The position numbers and the translations under genes were made by a program. The notes beneath the pieces are model-generated. The model made no database searches and had not been told where the DNA came from. It saw nothing but the letters and a program-made list of their open reading frames with translations. Positions 44,135-52,635 of a stretch of 64,000 bases of DNA are shown in pieces; positions within the stretch are counted from its first letter, which is position 1, and every line of letters starts with the position of its first letter. This DNA is from Nocardioidaceae bacterium SCSIO 66511. GTDB lineage: Bacteria; Actinomycetota; Actinomycetes; Propionibacteriales; Nocardioidaceae. Location of the stretch: the NCBI GenBank assembly GCA_023100825.1, contig CP095846.1, positions 2,976,001 through 3,040,000 of the forward strand. The letters are read 5' to 3'.

Positions 44135-44317
44135 CTACTTGCCCTTGAACGCGTCCTTCACCTTGTCGGCCGCCTGCTTGAGGTTGCCCTTGGCTTGCTC
44201 GGCCTTGCCCTCGGCCTGCCATTGCTCGTTGCCGGTGACGTCACCGGCCTTCTCCTTGGCCTGCCCCTTGAGTTCTTCGGCCTTGTGCTCTGCCTTGTCG
44301 CGCTTGTCGTCAGACAT
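44135..44317 (-). CDS. CsbD family stress protein
   Basis: A 60-residue highly charged protein made of Lys/Glu/Ala/Gln-rich helix: 'KAEELKGQAKEKAGDVTGNEQWQAEGKAEQAKGNLKQAADKVKDAF'. This is the full CsbD pattern (G-x-x-K-E..G..TGN..L...G). CsbD proteins are general-stress proteins of unknown molecular role. It is a single gene between arsC and the LysR gene; the 160 bases upstream show nothing else. Confidence 0.93.
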   Translation of the reverse strand: MSDDKRDKAEHKAEELKGQAKEKAGDVTGNEQWQAEGKAEQAKGNLKQAADKVKDAFKGK

Positions 44318-44479
44318 GTCAATCCTTGAAGGGTCCCGAGTTCGTAACCCTCACGTTGTTTGTGCGACCAGTCGGCCGTCACACCCGGATACCGTCAACG
44401 GTAACCCCGTTGGGTCGTTCGGACACGGTCTCGCGCGTCCGACCTCGCTGCGACCGGGACTCGACGGCGGATCCTCGAG

Positions 44480-45409
44480 TCAGGACGTCGCTTCGCCTGC
44501 CGGACACAGGACAGTCACCAGCTCGCCGATCCCGTCCAAGAGCGTGGTGATACCCCGGCTTCGTGCCGCGGTCCGGGTGTATGCCAGTTGGATGTCCAGG
44601 CCCCAGGTGGGTAAGGAGAGTGGCAACTGGCTCAAGCGCCCGGCCACCAGGCTCTGCGCGACAGCGAACTCGGGCATGACCGCAACGAGGTCGCTGCTGG
44701 CAATCGTGTCCAGGGCCGCAGCGGGTAGGCCGGTCAGCTGCACAGGCTGGGTACGAGGCGGGTCGGCGTGGCCGAACATGTGGGCGAGCGCTTCTGCCTC
44801 GGCGGCCCATCGATACACGACGACCGCAGTGTCACGCAAATCGTCGACCGTGATCGAGCGCTGCTCGCTCAACGGATGATCCGGTCGGCATACCAGGACC
44901 ATTTCTGACCGGCAGACGTTCACCGATTCGAGCCGCGCAGGCAGAACGGTGTTGATGGTCAAGGCAACGTCGACGGTCCCGTCCAATAGGAAACCGAGCG
45001 CCTCGACACTGTGCGCGACCCGGCAATGCGCCGTGATCGACGCCCGACTCAGCACGTCAAGGACCGGCGCAAAGGCGACGGCCGCGAGGCTCGCCGGCGC
45101 GGCAACGATCACGCGATCGTGCATCGGCGCAGCTACCGAGTGATGCGCTTCCTGCAACGTAGTCAGGCACCTGCGAGCGTACGGAACGAGCCGCTCGCCG
45201 GCCGCGGTCAGGGTCGATCCTCGGGTACTCCGGGTGAACAGACCGGTTCCGAACTTGCGCTCCAACGCGGTCATGCGGGCAGAGATCGAAGGTGTTGCCT
45301 GTCGCAGCTCGGCCGCGGCCGCACCCATACTCCCGCAGCGAGCGACCGCAAGGAAAGCGATGAGATCCGCCGTCTCCACACGCTCGTCGGTGCTGGGCTC
45401 GATGGTCAC
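44480..45409 (-). CDS. LysR family transcriptional regulator
   Basis: A 309-residue LysR regulator. The winged helix at residues about 14-72 ('LIAFLAVARCGSMGAAAAELRQATPSISARMTALERKFGTGLFTRSTRG') is followed by the periplasmic-binding-like effector domain ('VCRPDHPLSEQRSITVDDL'). It is divergent, across 102 bases, from an amino-acid ABC importer/PatB/methyltransferase operon and probably activates it in response to a sulfur amino acid or related compound (inference). Confidence 0.94.
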   Translation of the reverse strand: MTIEPSTDERVETADLIAFLAVARCGSMGAAAAELRQATPSISARMTALERKFGTGLFTRSTRGSTLTAAGERLVPYARRCLTTLQEAHHSVAAPMHDRVIVAAPASLAAVAFAPVLDVLSRASITAHCRVAHSVEALGFLLDGTVDVALTINTVLPARLESVNVCRSEMVLVCRPDHPLSEQRSITVDDLRDTAVVVYRWAAEAEALAHMFGHADPPRTQPVQLTGLPAAALDTIASSDLVAVMPEFAVAQSLVAGRLSQLPLSLPTWGLDIQLAYTRTAARSRGITTLLDGIGELVTVLCPAGEATS

Positions 45410-45511
45410 AGGCGCAGCCTAACGCGCGATGGAGCCAACGAGGGTCTACCGCCGCACACCGATCCTCACGAGACTGGCGTGGTCCACCAGCAATCACAGG
45501 AGTGACAAAAC

Positions 45512-46408
45512 ATGCACATCCACAGCCGCGTCACCAGATGCCTGGCCGTGCTGGCAGGTGCAACATTCATAGCAGCGACTTCCGCCTGTTCCGCAGTCGT
45601 CACCGAGGATGACGAGAGCGCAGCCTCTGCCTCCGGATTGCCGGACGAGATCGCTCAGCGAGGCAAGATGGTCATCGCCACGGGCGCCTCAACCGTGCCG
45701 ACACACTTCCTACGCGACGGCAAGCTCGTCGGGTTCAACGTCGACATCGCCGACGAGCTGTCCGAACGTCTCGATGTCGAGGTCGAGCTCGAGCAAGTTC
45801 CCTTCGACAGCGTGCTGGCCGGAATCGCGTCGAAACGGTTCGACACCTCGCTCTACAACTTCAGTGACAGCGCGGACCGGCGCGAGGTGGTCGATTTCGT
45901 CGACTACGCGGCCTCAGGTTCAGTCGTGGTGGTGCGCAAGGGTGAGGCCGGTGACATCGGTCCCGACCCCCAAACTCTTTGCGGGCACTCGGTCGCCGTC
46001 ACCGCCGGAGGGTACGAATACCAAGCGCTGTCGGAGTACAACCCCAAGTGTGAGGCGGCCGGTAACGACCCGATCGCCATGCAGACGTTCGACAGCGACT
46101 CGACCCAACAACAGGCGCTGCTCAGCGGTCGCGCCGACGCCTTGGTCGACGGCCTGACCGCGACGCCCTACATGGTGGCTCACAACAGCGACAAGTTCGA
46201 GCTGCTCGGCAAACTTCCGATCGCCGGTGACCCGCTCGGTATGCCTGTCGCGAAGGGCCAGGAGGACCTGGTCAATGTATTGAAGGCGACCTGGGAAGAC
46301 ATGCTCGCCGACGGCACGTACGAAAAGATCGCCGCGCGGTGGGACGAGGAAGCGCTCATTCCGACCGAGATCACGGTGAACGACGGCAACGGGCTGGGCG
46401 AATCGTGA
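45512..46408 (+). CDS. Polar amino acid ABC transporter substrate-binding lipoprotein
   Basis: A 298-residue family 3 solute-binding protein. The lipobox 'ATSAC' puts the lipidated cysteine at about residue 26. 'GKMVIATGASTVPTHFLRDGKLVGFNVDIADELSERLDVEVELEQVPFDSVLAGIASKRFDTSLYNFSDSADRREVVDFVDYA' is the classical amino-acid-binding fold. The C-terminal 'WEDMLADGTYEKIAARW' is also typical. It is the first gene of the operon; the permease start overlaps its stop by four bases (GTGA). The ligand is not readable, but PatB downstream suggests a sulfur amino acid. Confidence 0.93.
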   Translation: MHIHSRVTRCLAVLAGATFIAATSACSAVVTEDDESAASASGLPDEIAQRGKMVIATGASTVPTHFLRDGKLVGFNVDIADELSERLDVEVELEQVPFDSVLAGIASKRFDTSLYNFSDSADRREVVDFVDYAASGSVVVVRKGEAGDIGPDPQTLCGHSVAVTAGGYEYQALSEYNPKCEAAGNDPIAMQTFDSDSTQQQALLSGRADALVDGLTATPYMVAHNSDKFELLGKLPIAGDPLGMPVAKGQEDLVNVLKATWEDMLADGTYEKIAARWDEEALIPTEITVNDGNGLGES

Positions 46409-47358
46409 GCGTTCCTTCTCGGACCGTAGATCTGTCCGACACCTCGAGCCCGGGTTCCGAAGGCCCTGGCGGTGCACTCGACATCGCTCGTCGACGGCAC
46501 GTCGGCCGATGGGTGGTCGGAGCGATCGTCCTTGTCTTCGCCGCCGATCTGGTGTTCTCTGCTGCGACCAATCCGAACTTGCCGTGGGATACGGCGGCTG
46601 ACTACTGCTTCGACGGGCGGATCATCCGCGGACTCGGAGTGACCCTCGCGATGACAGTCATCGCGACTCTGCTCGGAACGCTGCTCGCTCTGGTGCTCGC
46701 GACGATGACGCTGTCGCGCAACCCCGTGCTCGTTGCCGTCGCTCGGCTCTACATCACGGTCTTCCGTTCAGTGCCGACCGTGGTGCAGATGCTGTTCTGG
46801 TACTACCTGGCCGCCGTCCTGCCGACACTGTCCATCGGGATGCCCTTCGGTCCGGACCTCGTCTCGTTCTATACCAACGAACTGATCACCAAGTTCGTCG
46901 CAGCGATGCTCGGTCTGGCTCTCGGTGAGGCTGCGTTCCTCGCGGAGTACTTCCGGGCAGGCTACTCGGCCGTGCCCCGCGGCCAGATCGAGGCTGCGCA
47001 GGCGTGCGGTTTGACGCCGATGCGCACCTTTCGACGCGTCGTTCTGCCGCAGGCTACGCGGATCGTCCTGCCGTCCTACGGAAACCAGATCATCATCACG
47101 CTCAAGAACACATCCGTCCTGTTCGTCATCGGCGCCGGCGACATGATGACCGAAGCGCAACTGATCTACTCCCAGAACTTCCAGCAGATCGCCCTCCTCA
47201 TGGTCGTCATCACGTGGTACCTCATCGTCGTCACGCTACTGACGTTCGGCCAACGTCGGCTGGAGGCCCGCTACTCCCGCGGGTACGCCACGCCGACGTC
47301 AGCGACCGCGCGAGGGCACGCCGTTCGATCCGACACCGCTGCGGAGGAGTCCCGATGA
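46405..47358 (+). CDS. Amino acid ABC transporter permease (HisM/GlnP type)
   Basis: A 317-residue permease with about five transmembrane helices. The amino-acid-permease block 'VFRSVPTVVQMLFWYYL' and the EAA loop 'GQIEAAQACGLTPMRTFRRVVLPQA' are both present, as is 'FRAGYSAVPRGQIEAA'. GTG 46405 overlaps the binding-protein stop. Only one permease gene is present, so it probably acts as a homodimer. Confidence 0.94.
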   Translation: MSVPSRTVDLSDTSSPGSEGPGGALDIARRRHVGRWVVGAIVLVFAADLVFSAATNPNLPWDTAADYCFDGRIIRGLGVTLAMTVIATLLGTLLALVLATMTLSRNPVLVAVARLYITVFRSVPTVVQMLFWYYLAAVLPTLSIGMPFGPDLVSFYTNELITKFVAAMLGLALGEAAFLAEYFRAGYSAVPRGQIEAAQACGLTPMRTFRRVVLPQATRIVLPSYGNQIIITLKNTSVLFVIGAGDMMTEAQLIYSQNFQQIALLMVVITWYLIVVTLLTFGQRRLEARYSRGYATPTSATARGHAVRSDTAAEESR

Positions 47359-48173
47359 GTGAGAACCCGGACATGGTCGTCCGAGCCGTCGGCGTCCACA
47401 AGACGTTCGCGGGAGGGGTCCAGGCGTTACGAGGCGTCGACTTCGACGTCCGCCGCGGTGCTGTCGCGTGCATCCTTGGACCGTCGGGGTCCGGTAAGAG
47501 CACGCTACTGCGCTGCATCAACCGGCTCGAGTCACCGACTCGCGGGCACATCGAGGTCGACGGTAAGCCAATGGGATTCGCCCGCCGCGACGGGCGTCCG
47601 CGCGAGATCGGCGGCCGCCAGCTCGCCATTCAGCGACGCAGTACGGGAATGGTGTTCCAACAATTCCACCTCTGGCAGCACATGACCGTGGCCGAGAACG
47701 TCATGGAGGCACAGCTCGGCTGTGGCACCGACAAGGCCGCCGCTCGAAAGCGCGCCCTCGAGTTACTCGACCGGGTCGGGCTGGCCGACAAGGAGGGCGC
47801 CTACCCCGGCCACATCTCAGGAGGCCAACAGCAGCGCGTGGCAATCGCCCGTGCGCTGTCCACCAGCCCTCGGGTCATTCTGTTCGACGAGCCGACGTCC
47901 GCCCTCGACCCGGAGCTGGTGGGTGAGGTCCTCACCGTGATGCGCTCCTTGGCTGAGGACGGCGTGACCATGATCGTGGTCACGCACGAGATCGACTTCG
48001 CTGCCGACGTCGCCACCGACGTGCACTTCATGGCCGACGGCATTTTGTGCGAGAGCGGACCGCCGAGCCAGATTCTCCATGAGCCGAAGCACGAAAGAAC
48101 CGCAGCCTTCCTCGCGCAGGTCGACCGTTCGGGCCCCTCAACCTCCTCTGCAGCTGAAAGGACACAACCATGA
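47355..48173 (+). CDS. Amino acid ABC transporter ATP-binding protein
   Basis: A 272-residue ATPase with all expected motifs: Walker A GPSGSGKST (residues 42-50), Q-loop 'MVFQQFHLWQHMT', signature 'ISGGQQQRVAIARAL', Walker B 'VILFDEPTSALDPE' and switch His in 'VVTHEIDF'. ATG 47355, preceded by GGAGGAG, overlaps the permease stop by four bases; the longer open frame upstream is a shadow of the permease. It powers the importer. Confidence 0.95.
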   Translation: MSENPDMVVRAVGVHKTFAGGVQALRGVDFDVRRGAVACILGPSGSGKSTLLRCINRLESPTRGHIEVDGKPMGFARRDGRPREIGGRQLAIQRRSTGMVFQQFHLWQHMTVAENVMEAQLGCGTDKAAARKRALELLDRVGLADKEGAYPGHISGGQQQRVAIARALSTSPRVILFDEPTSALDPELVGEVLTVMRSLAEDGVTMIVVTHEIDFAADVATDVHFMADGILCESGPPSQILHEPKHERTAAFLAQVDRSGPSTSSAAERTQP

Positions 48174-49357
48174 CCGCTCCCAGCCTGGAGAGGTGGACGA
48201 TCGAGGATTCTCGGGCCCGCCTCTGCAAGCGATGGTCCGTGTACGGCCCAGACGTCATTGACTGCACGGTGGCCGAGATGGACTTCGCGATCGCGCCGCC
48301 GGTGCTGGAAGCGATCCGCAGCACCGTCGAACGCCAGTCGTTCGGCTATCCACAGCCCGATGACGTCAGCGACCTCCCGGGGGTCGCGGCCGAATGGCTG
48401 TCGGACACAGGTCTCCACGTTCGTCCCGAGCAGGTGCGTTTGATGGGTGACGTCATCAAAAGCATGGTGTTGGCGCTGCGTCACCTGAGCGCACCGGACA
48501 CCCCCGTCGCCTTGATCACGCCGACCTACAGCCGGTTTCACGACGCAGTCGCCGCAGCCGGGCGTACGCCCGTCGAGGTACCGATGCAGCGAGGAGCCAC
48601 GGCATACCGGATCGACCTTGACCTTCTCGGCCGCGCTCTGCACGACGGCGCCGGGGTCGTCCTGCTCTGCAACCCGAGCAATCCGACCGGTCGGGCGTAC
48701 ACGCGAAACGAACTCGTCGCTCTAGCAGAGCTTGTCGACCGGCATGGCGCCGCACTGATCAGCGACGAAATCCACGCACCGTTACATTTCGAGGAGTTCA
48801 CGCCGTACGCAAGCGTCGACGAGGTCGCGGCCGGACACTCCCTCACGTTGACCAGCGCGACCAAGGCGTGGAATATCCCCGGGCTGCGGTGCAGTATGGC
48901 GGTGTTGACCGACCCGCGCCACCTGGAGTCCTGGGATCTCCTCCCCCGTGCTGCCAAAGGAGGTATCTCGCCGCTCGGCGTGCAGGCCACGATCGCCGCC
49001 CTGCGTGATGGCCAGGAGTGGCTGGACCAGATCCGAACGATTCTTGACGTCAACCGTCGCCTGATCGTCGACGCCTTCGACTCGGCGGGCCTGCCCGGGC
49101 TCGTCCACCTTCCGCAGGCGACCTACCTTGCATGGATCGACCTCAATCGCCTCGGCTTATCGGACCCCACGTCACTACTGCGCGAAGATGCCAAGGTAGC
49201 CACGACCCCGGGCGTCGAGCACGGCGCCGGTGGCGAGGGTTTCGTCCGATTCAATTTCGCCAGCCCCACCGAGCTCATCGATGAGGCCATTCAGAAGGTG
49301 ATCCACACCGTGAAGCGCTATTCGACAACGAGCGCACATCTACCCGACCATGATTGA
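48170..49357 (+). CDS. PatB/MalY-type PLP C-S lyase (cystathionine beta-lyase-like)
   Basis: A 395-residue fold-type I PLP enzyme. The Schiff-base lysine is Lys232 in 'LTSATKAWNIPGLR'. 'CNPSNPTGRAYTRNEL', 'ISDEIHAPL' and 'FVRFNFASP' (phosphate- and carboxylate-binding Arg) follow the PatB/MalY pattern. The N-terminal 'TVAEMDFAIAPPVLEAI' is diagnostic. Such enzymes split C-S bonds of cystathionine or S-substituted cysteines to thiol, pyruvate and ammonia. It is translationally coupled (ATGA) to the ABC ATPase, suggesting cleavage of an imported cysteine S-conjugate. Confidence 0.92.
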   Translation: MTAPSLERWTIEDSRARLCKRWSVYGPDVIDCTVAEMDFAIAPPVLEAIRSTVERQSFGYPQPDDVSDLPGVAAEWLSDTGLHVRPEQVRLMGDVIKSMVLALRHLSAPDTPVALITPTYSRFHDAVAAAGRTPVEVPMQRGATAYRIDLDLLGRALHDGAGVVLLCNPSNPTGRAYTRNELVALAELVDRHGAALISDEIHAPLHFEEFTPYASVDEVAAGHSLTLTSATKAWNIPGLRCSMAVLTDPRHLESWDLLPRAAKGGISPLGVQATIAALRDGQEWLDQIRTILDVNRRLIVDAFDSAGLPGLVHLPQATYLAWIDLNRLGLSDPTSLLREDAKVATTPGVEHGAGGEGFVRFNFASPTELIDEAIQKVIHTVKRYSTTSAHLPDHD

Positions 49358-50114
49358 CAGCCACGCCGGCGGCCTCGATGCGCCAGCCTGGGTTGAACGC
49401 TGGGACCGTCAGCAGAGTCGATACGTCCCCAACCGAGACTCGACCATACGGCTGATGTTCGACCTCGTCGATGACCTCGAAGCCACACCGGGACAGCTCG
49501 TCGACTTGGGATGCGGGCCAGGGACACTATTGAATCGGGCCCGGCAACGGTGGCCCCACGCGCAACTGGCCGGGATCGACCTCGACCCGGTCCTCTTACG
49601 ACTCGCAAGAAGCACACTCGGCGGCACGGCGCAGCTGATCGAGAGCGACCTACGCCGTGCCAACGACGTCGACCTCGCGCCGGCGTCCGTCGACACTGTC
49701 GTCTCGATGACTGCCCTGCATTGGCTCTCCGAGGAGGACCTCCCGCAGTTGTCCCAATGGCTTGCTGCCGTTGTACGGCGTGGCGGGGTCTTCGTCGACT
49801 ACGACACGATGGAGCTCGCCCCGACAGTGCCGCGGCTAAAACAGGCAGCACATGCCCTCCGGGCGCGGCTGCGAGACGACGCACTCGACGAGCCCGACTC
49901 CGAAAGCTGGGATCAGTGGTGGAACGCGCTGCGCCTCGAGCCAGCGCTGGCAGCCGAGTTCGCAGAGCGTACGCGCCGTTTCGCCTTTCGCCAGACCGCG
50001 AATGCGGGTTTGAGTCTGGAGAGCCTCCGAACCGCGCTACTCGAGGCGGGCTTCGCCGAAGTCGCGCCTCTGAGCCAAGTAGCAGACCGGCACCTGCTCG
50101 TCGCAGTTCGATAA
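49350..50114 (+). CDS. Class I SAM-dependent methyltransferase
   Basis: A 254-residue methyltransferase. Motif I is 'LVDLGCGPGTLLNRA' (about residues 50-64), motif II 'AGIDLDPVLLRLAR', and 'VVSMTALHWLSEEDLPQL' holds the post-II region. It overlaps the PatB gene by eight bases and is the last gene of the operon. In this context it could methylate the thiol or amine released by the C-S lyase; that is inference. No closer family is recognised. Confidence 0.88.
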   Translation: MIDSHAGGLDAPAWVERWDRQQSRYVPNRDSTIRLMFDLVDDLEATPGQLVDLGCGPGTLLNRARQRWPHAQLAGIDLDPVLLRLARSTLGGTAQLIESDLRRANDVDLAPASVDTVVSMTALHWLSEEDLPQLSQWLAAVVRRGGVFVDYDTMELAPTVPRLKQAAHALRARLRDDALDEPDSESWDQWWNALRLEPALAAEFAERTRRFAFRQTANAGLSLESLRTALLEAGFAEVAPLSQVADRHLLVAVR

Positions 50115-50202
50115 CACCCTTCTCCGCACGAGGCTCTAGTACGCGCACAAGCGGCCTGTGGGCATGGCCAGGGGTGTCTGACTCCTGACCGGCGCATACG
50201 CC

Positions 50203-50245
50203 TGTGCGGCGGTGGGGCTCGAACCCACGACCCAGGGATTACGAG
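50203..50245 (-). other. Decayed tRNA-Met 3' fragment (possible att site)
   Basis: On the minus strand this segment carries the 3' half of a tRNA: the end of the anticodon arm, the T-arm with GGGTTCGAGCC, and a damaged acceptor. Thirty-one bases (50211-50241) are identical to 55336-55366 of the intact tRNA-Met(CAT). The next base differs and three more match. The acceptor part has one base lost and one changed. No 5' half lies nearby. Orientation and spacing fit a tRNA-derived attachment repeat. Confidence 0.75.
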
Positions 50246-50254
50246 AGCTTTGCG

Positions 50255-51694
50255 GGCTCATCCCAATCGGGGGTGTAGGAGTTGGGGTCTGAAGCCGCCG
50301 GTCTCGAGCAGGCTTCGGGCGATGTAGTTGGTCAGGTTGCGGAACCCGAGTGCGGAGCCGCGCAGGTGCTCGAGCCGTCCGTTGAGCGCCTCGGTCGGCC
50401 CGTTGCTGGTGCCGGGTCGTTCGAAGTAGGCGAGCACGTCAGCGGCTCGCTTCTTCAGGGTCCGGCCCAGGGTGGCGAACTCGGTGAACACCTTGGGGAC
50501 GCCGGCGCTGAGGTCGGTGATCAGCTTCTCCATGAGCTCACGGCCACGTTGCCGGTCCTCGTGGCGATAGGCGGCGATCATGCGCTGGTAGACACCCCCA
50601 GGTCGCCTCGACCTCGACGTGAGCGTCATCAACGAACAGCGCGCGTAGCCTGTCGCTCTGCTTGTCGGTGAGCAGGTCCGCGCCGGTGTGCAGCGTGCGC
50701 CGCGACTTGTAGAGCGGGTCGTCCCTGAACCCACGGTGCCCGTGGATCGCGAGTTGGACCCGGCGCCGGCACCTGTCGAGGGCGTCACCGGCCAGGCGCA
50801 CGACGTGGAAGGGATCCATCACCGTGACCGCGTCCGGGATCTCCTCTGCAGCGGCGGTCTTGAACCCGGTGAAGCCGTCCATCGCGACCACCTCGACCGC
50901 GTCACGGAAGGCGTCGTCGCGGTCGGCGAGCCAGGTCTTGAACGCCGCCTTCGACCGGCCCTCGACCATGTCCAGCAGCCTTGCTTGGCCGGCGCCATCG
51001 CGGACCGGGGTGAGGTCGATGATCACGGTGACGTACTTGTCGCCACGCCTGGTGTGGCGCCAGACGTGCTCATCGACGCCAATGACCTTCACGCCCTCAA
51101 ACCGCGTGGGGTCGTTGATCAGCAGCCGCTTGCCTTCAGCCAGGACCGCGTTGTTGGCGGTGTCCCACGCGACCCCGAGTCCCTCGGCGACACGGGCGAC
51201 GGTGAGGTGTGCGACCACGGCCCCTTCCAGCGCCCACCGCAGCCCGGTGCGCGAGAGCTTCGCGCGTGGCTCCGCCGCGGCGCTGGTGTCTTGGCGCCAC
51301 ACGTGTCCGCAGTCGGCACAGCGGTAGCGGCGCACTACAACTTCCAGCACGGTCGGTCGCCAGCCCAGCGGCTCGTGGGCCAACCGCCGGATCACGGTGT
51401 CACGAGCAGCGCCTTTGCTGCCGCACCGTCGGCACCACTGATCTGGTTCCACCACGCGGCACGCGAGGACCGCACGATCCGGTTCAAGTCGTTGTCCGGT
51501 CACGCTCAGACCGAGGCCGTCGAGTCGAGCGAAGGCGGTCAGGTCAGGGCAGCCGAAGCCGGCCGGCGGGGTAGCGTCGGACACGTCGAGGTCTTTCGGA
51601 TGGATGGCGTAGGAACCTCCGTCGTCGGGAGACCTCGACGTCTATCTGCGGACCGACGCGCCCGGCCGACCTACACCGTCATCTGAGAAGACCC
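50255..51694 (-). mobile_element. ISL3-family insertion sequence
   Basis: The element holds a transposase of the ISL3 family. The left end, GGCTCATCCC...GGGTGTAGG (50255-50279), is an imperfect inverted match to the solo right end near 53947-53971 and, less well, to its own right end near 51670-51694. The outer bases of the right end have diverged. No clear 8-base target duplication is visible. It lies directly beside the decayed tRNA fragment. Confidence 0.8.
50258..51584 (-). pseudogene. ISL3-family transposase, frameshifted
   Basis: The first frame (from 51584) has the N-terminal zinc finger ('WCRRCGSKGAARDTVIRRLAHEPLGWRPTVLEVVVRRYRCADCGHVW'), a helix-turn-helix, and the DDE domain ('VIGVDEHVWRHTRRGDKYVTVIIDL', 'VVAMDGFTGFK'). 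It breaks after 'EVEATWG'. The second frame, ending at 50258, continues 'GVYQRMIAAYRHEDRQRGRELMEKLI' through 'TSNGPTEALNGRLEHLRGSALGFRN', which carries the final catalytic Glu. The break is at a run of five G (minus strand) near 50600; four G would restore one frame of about 440 residues. Confidence 0.88.
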
Positions 51695-52215
51695 CTGAAA
51701 CGTCTTCGACGACGACGGGACCGGCGAGGAGGAGGGCGCGGTGAGCTAAAGGAATGGAGCTTGCTCGGCTTCGACGCCGCCGCAAGCTCCGGTGAAACGG
51801 TCGGTACTGGTCGGTCGTCGTCGGTCACCACCGGATGGCGGCGTCCCCCACGCTCGGCGTTTGCGCAGGTCAGCGGCTCGTTCGCCCAGTGGGCGCATCA
51901 AGCGATAGACGCAAAGCCGACGTGATTAGGTCGTCGGTTCGATTCCGACAGGCGGCTCCGGCGAACAGCCCTGACCTGCGGAAACGCAGGGCAGGGGCGG
52001 TTCGGTTCTGGTGGTCGCGCGATGCGCTGGCCTCACGGCTCTGCCCGACACCGACGTCGCTCTCCTCTGCGACGGACCCCTCGCTGGCTGAGCGCTCGCG
52101 GCCGCCATCCTGTCCGTGTGCCGATAGGCCTCGCACCGCTCGGCAACGCAGCGTGGCGTTGCGTCGCGACCTGGCGACGGCTCGGCGGGGCGCGATCGTC
52201 TCGTGCGTTGGCGGA
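51695..52215. other. Gene-free island segment with hairpins and a tRNA-like T-arm
   Basis: No protein gene is supported. The segment holds a 9-base-pair inverted repeat (51756-51764 with 51782-51790, GGAGCTTGC), a perfect tRNA-type T-arm GTCGG-TTCGATT-CCGAC (51933-51949), and 20 bases later a hairpin CCTGCG-GAAA-CGCAGG (51975-51990). The T-arm followed by a terminator-like hairpin suggests a decayed tRNA gene. The frames here code only for shadow proteins. Confidence 0.6.
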
Positions 52216-52527
52216 CTACGGGAGCTTGGACGCGAGGACGTCGGCCGCCAGGATCTCGGGTGCTGCGCCGAGGAGGTGCTGGTTGGCCATCAGGGCTGCG
52301 ACGATGGCGCCGTTGGCGTGGGCGTCGCGAGCGGCCTCGTCGGGGAATGCATCGAAGATCCAGAAGGTGTCGGCGTGGGTCCTGACCGCGAACCAGACAA
52401 TCGTTCCTACTTCTTCGTTGGCGAGCGCGACAGCGCCGGCGAGCAGGTCGGCGAGCGCGTCGTGCTGTCCATCGGCCGCGACGACCTTGGCGACGAAGGC
52501 ATACGGAAGTGATGCGGGTGTGGACAT
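52216..52527 (-). CDS. Antibiotic biosynthesis monooxygenase (ABM) domain protein
   Basis: A 103-residue ferredoxin-like-fold protein of the ABM/YgiN group: 'FVAKVVAADGQHDALADLLAGAVALANEEVGTIVWFAVR', 'FWIFDAFPDEAARDAHANGAIVAALMAN'. Members are cofactor-free quinol monooxygenases or small dimeric proteins of unknown role. It is divergent from a GlxA-like AraC regulator across a 108-base gap, so the regulator probably controls it. Confidence 0.88.
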   Translation of the reverse strand: MSTPASLPYAFVAKVVAADGQHDALADLLAGAVALANEEVGTIVWFAVRTHADTFWIFDAFPDEAARDAHANGAIVAALMANQHLLGAAPEILAADVLASKLP

Positions 52528-52635
52528 GAGGGGTTCTCCTAGGTGTCGAGGTTTCTTGGTGAAGCGAGTTCAGCGTATGACGAGCAAGGGCATGTGAGAA
52601 GTGGCGTATACGGCAGTATTGCTATTGTTCGCGCC

